Below are positions 12,917-13,352 of a stretch of DNA of 13,352 nt, one piece after another (position 1 is the stretch's first letter; the number at the start of each line of letters is the position of its first letter). This DNA comes from Planctomycetota bacterium (GTDB lineage Bacteria > Planctomycetota > B129-G9). The notes below the pieces were generated by a model. The model was given only the letters and a program-made list of their open reading frames with translations. It did no database searches and was not told the origin of the DNA. A program made the position numbers and the translations under genes. The stretch is taken from assembly GCA_030607235.1 (NCBI GenBank), contig JAUWEX010000004.1, positions 1 to 13,352 of the forward strand, read 5' to 3'.

Positions 12917-13352
12917 TCAATACGCTTTTGCGAAGACGGCCAGCGACTTGCCGGGCTTGCCGCAGACGACGCAGGGTCTGTGCGTCTCGGGCTGGTCGAA
13001 CGGCAGGAGGCGGATCGTGGCCATCGTCTCTTCCTTGGCCTGCTCCTCGCACGCCACCTCGCCGCACCACGACGCGCGCACGAAACCGCCGTCGCCGTTC
13101 ACGATCTCTTTGAACCTCTCGTAGGTCTCGACGTCGAAGGTGTTGTCGGCCATGAATTTTCTCGCCCGCTCCAGCAGGTTCTCCTGTATCTCGACGAGGA
13201 GTTCCTCGATGAACGTCTCGATGCCCTCCAGCGACACGGCCTTTTTTTCGAGCGTGTCGCGGCGCTGGACGATGACGGTGTTGCCGTCGACCTCGCGCGG
13301 GCCGATCTCGATACGCACGGGCACGCCCTTCTGCTCCCACTCGTTGAACTTC
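12917..13352 (-). CDS. proS: Prolyl-tRNA synthetase, archaeal/eukaryotic type, C-terminal part (runs off the window)
   Basis: The last 144 residues are in view, open to the window edge and ending at TGA (12919-12917). ProRS charges tRNA-Pro with proline. 'KFNEWEQKGVPVRIEIGPRE' is the end of the anticodon-binding domain of the ProS type without the bacterial editing insertion. After it comes the extra C-terminal domain typical of archaeal/eukaryotic-like ProRS, with four cysteines in 'SWCGEVAC' and 'PCVVCG' that form the known structural zinc site, ending in the characteristic '-FAKAY' tail. Many bacteria use this form, among them Thermus-Deinococcus, spirochaete, Bacteroidetes and mycoplasma lineages, so it does not by itself show recent transfer. 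The catalytic domain is outside the window. yifB follows 43 bp downstream with no terminator between them. Confidence 0.95.
   Translation of the reverse strand, partial: KFNEWEQKGVPVRIEIGPREVDGNTVIVQRRDTLEKKAVSLEGIETFIEELLVEIQENLLERARKFMADNTFDVETYERFKEIVNGDGGFVRASWCGEVACEEQAKEETMATIRLLPFDQPETHRPCVVCGKPGKSLAVFAKAY

Noticed and set aside
1..13352. tRNA, rRNA, transposase, phage or toxin-antitoxin genes
   Set aside because: Looked for on both strands by motif and by translated products; nothing recognisable was found.

Overview
The window is GC-rich bacterial DNA with short intergenic gaps, Shine-Dalgarno-like sites and strongly G/C-ending codons. It carries ten confident protein genes plus two that run off the ends. 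An archaeal/eukaryotic-type prolyl-tRNA synthetase, a flavoredoxin-like flavin reductase of a kind I associate with anaerobes, and dispersed structured repeats suggest an uncultured, possibly anaerobic, non-model bacterium. The sequence does not let me name a phylum.

Layout. A 5'-truncated HDOD-domain signalling protein (2-907) is followed by a repeat-filled gap. A co-directional six-gene run (1269-8050) then encodes PanB, an unrecognised 420-residue protein, an aspartate-type aminotransferase, a DHH/DHHA1 phosphoesterase, a TatD-like hydrolase and a phosphohexomutase. It ends in a clear intrinsic terminator (8067-8094). After a second repeat-filled gap comes a minus-strand membrane protein related to M50 peptidases but with a broken HExxH motif (8439-9218). 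It is divergent from a plus-strand pair, an extended SDR epimerase/reductase and a flavin reductase (9369-10971). A third repeat-filled gap separates these from minus-strand yifB (11350-12873) and the 3' part of proS (12917 to the window end).

The main unexplained signal is the repeat family that fills all three gaps longer than 300 bp. I count six units of about 100-140 bp. Each has a conserved 5' box, a variable stem-loop and a terminal mini-hairpin with an invariant GGC-NNN-GCC core. Stem sequences change between copies while pairing is kept, so the folded structure appears to be under selection. In all three gaps one terminal hairpin lies within 0-5 nt of the stop codon of a neighbouring gene, on the antisense side of that gene. 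Two gaps hold tandem pairs and one holds an inverted pair. The second item of interest is the unrecognised protein between panB and the aminotransferase.

How the genes may work together is mostly inference. PanB supplies ketopantoate for pantothenate/CoA, the aminotransferase supplies or consumes aspartate and other amino acids, and the phosphohexomutase and SDR enzyme fit sugar-nucleotide or envelope metabolism. No single pathway joins the six-gene run.
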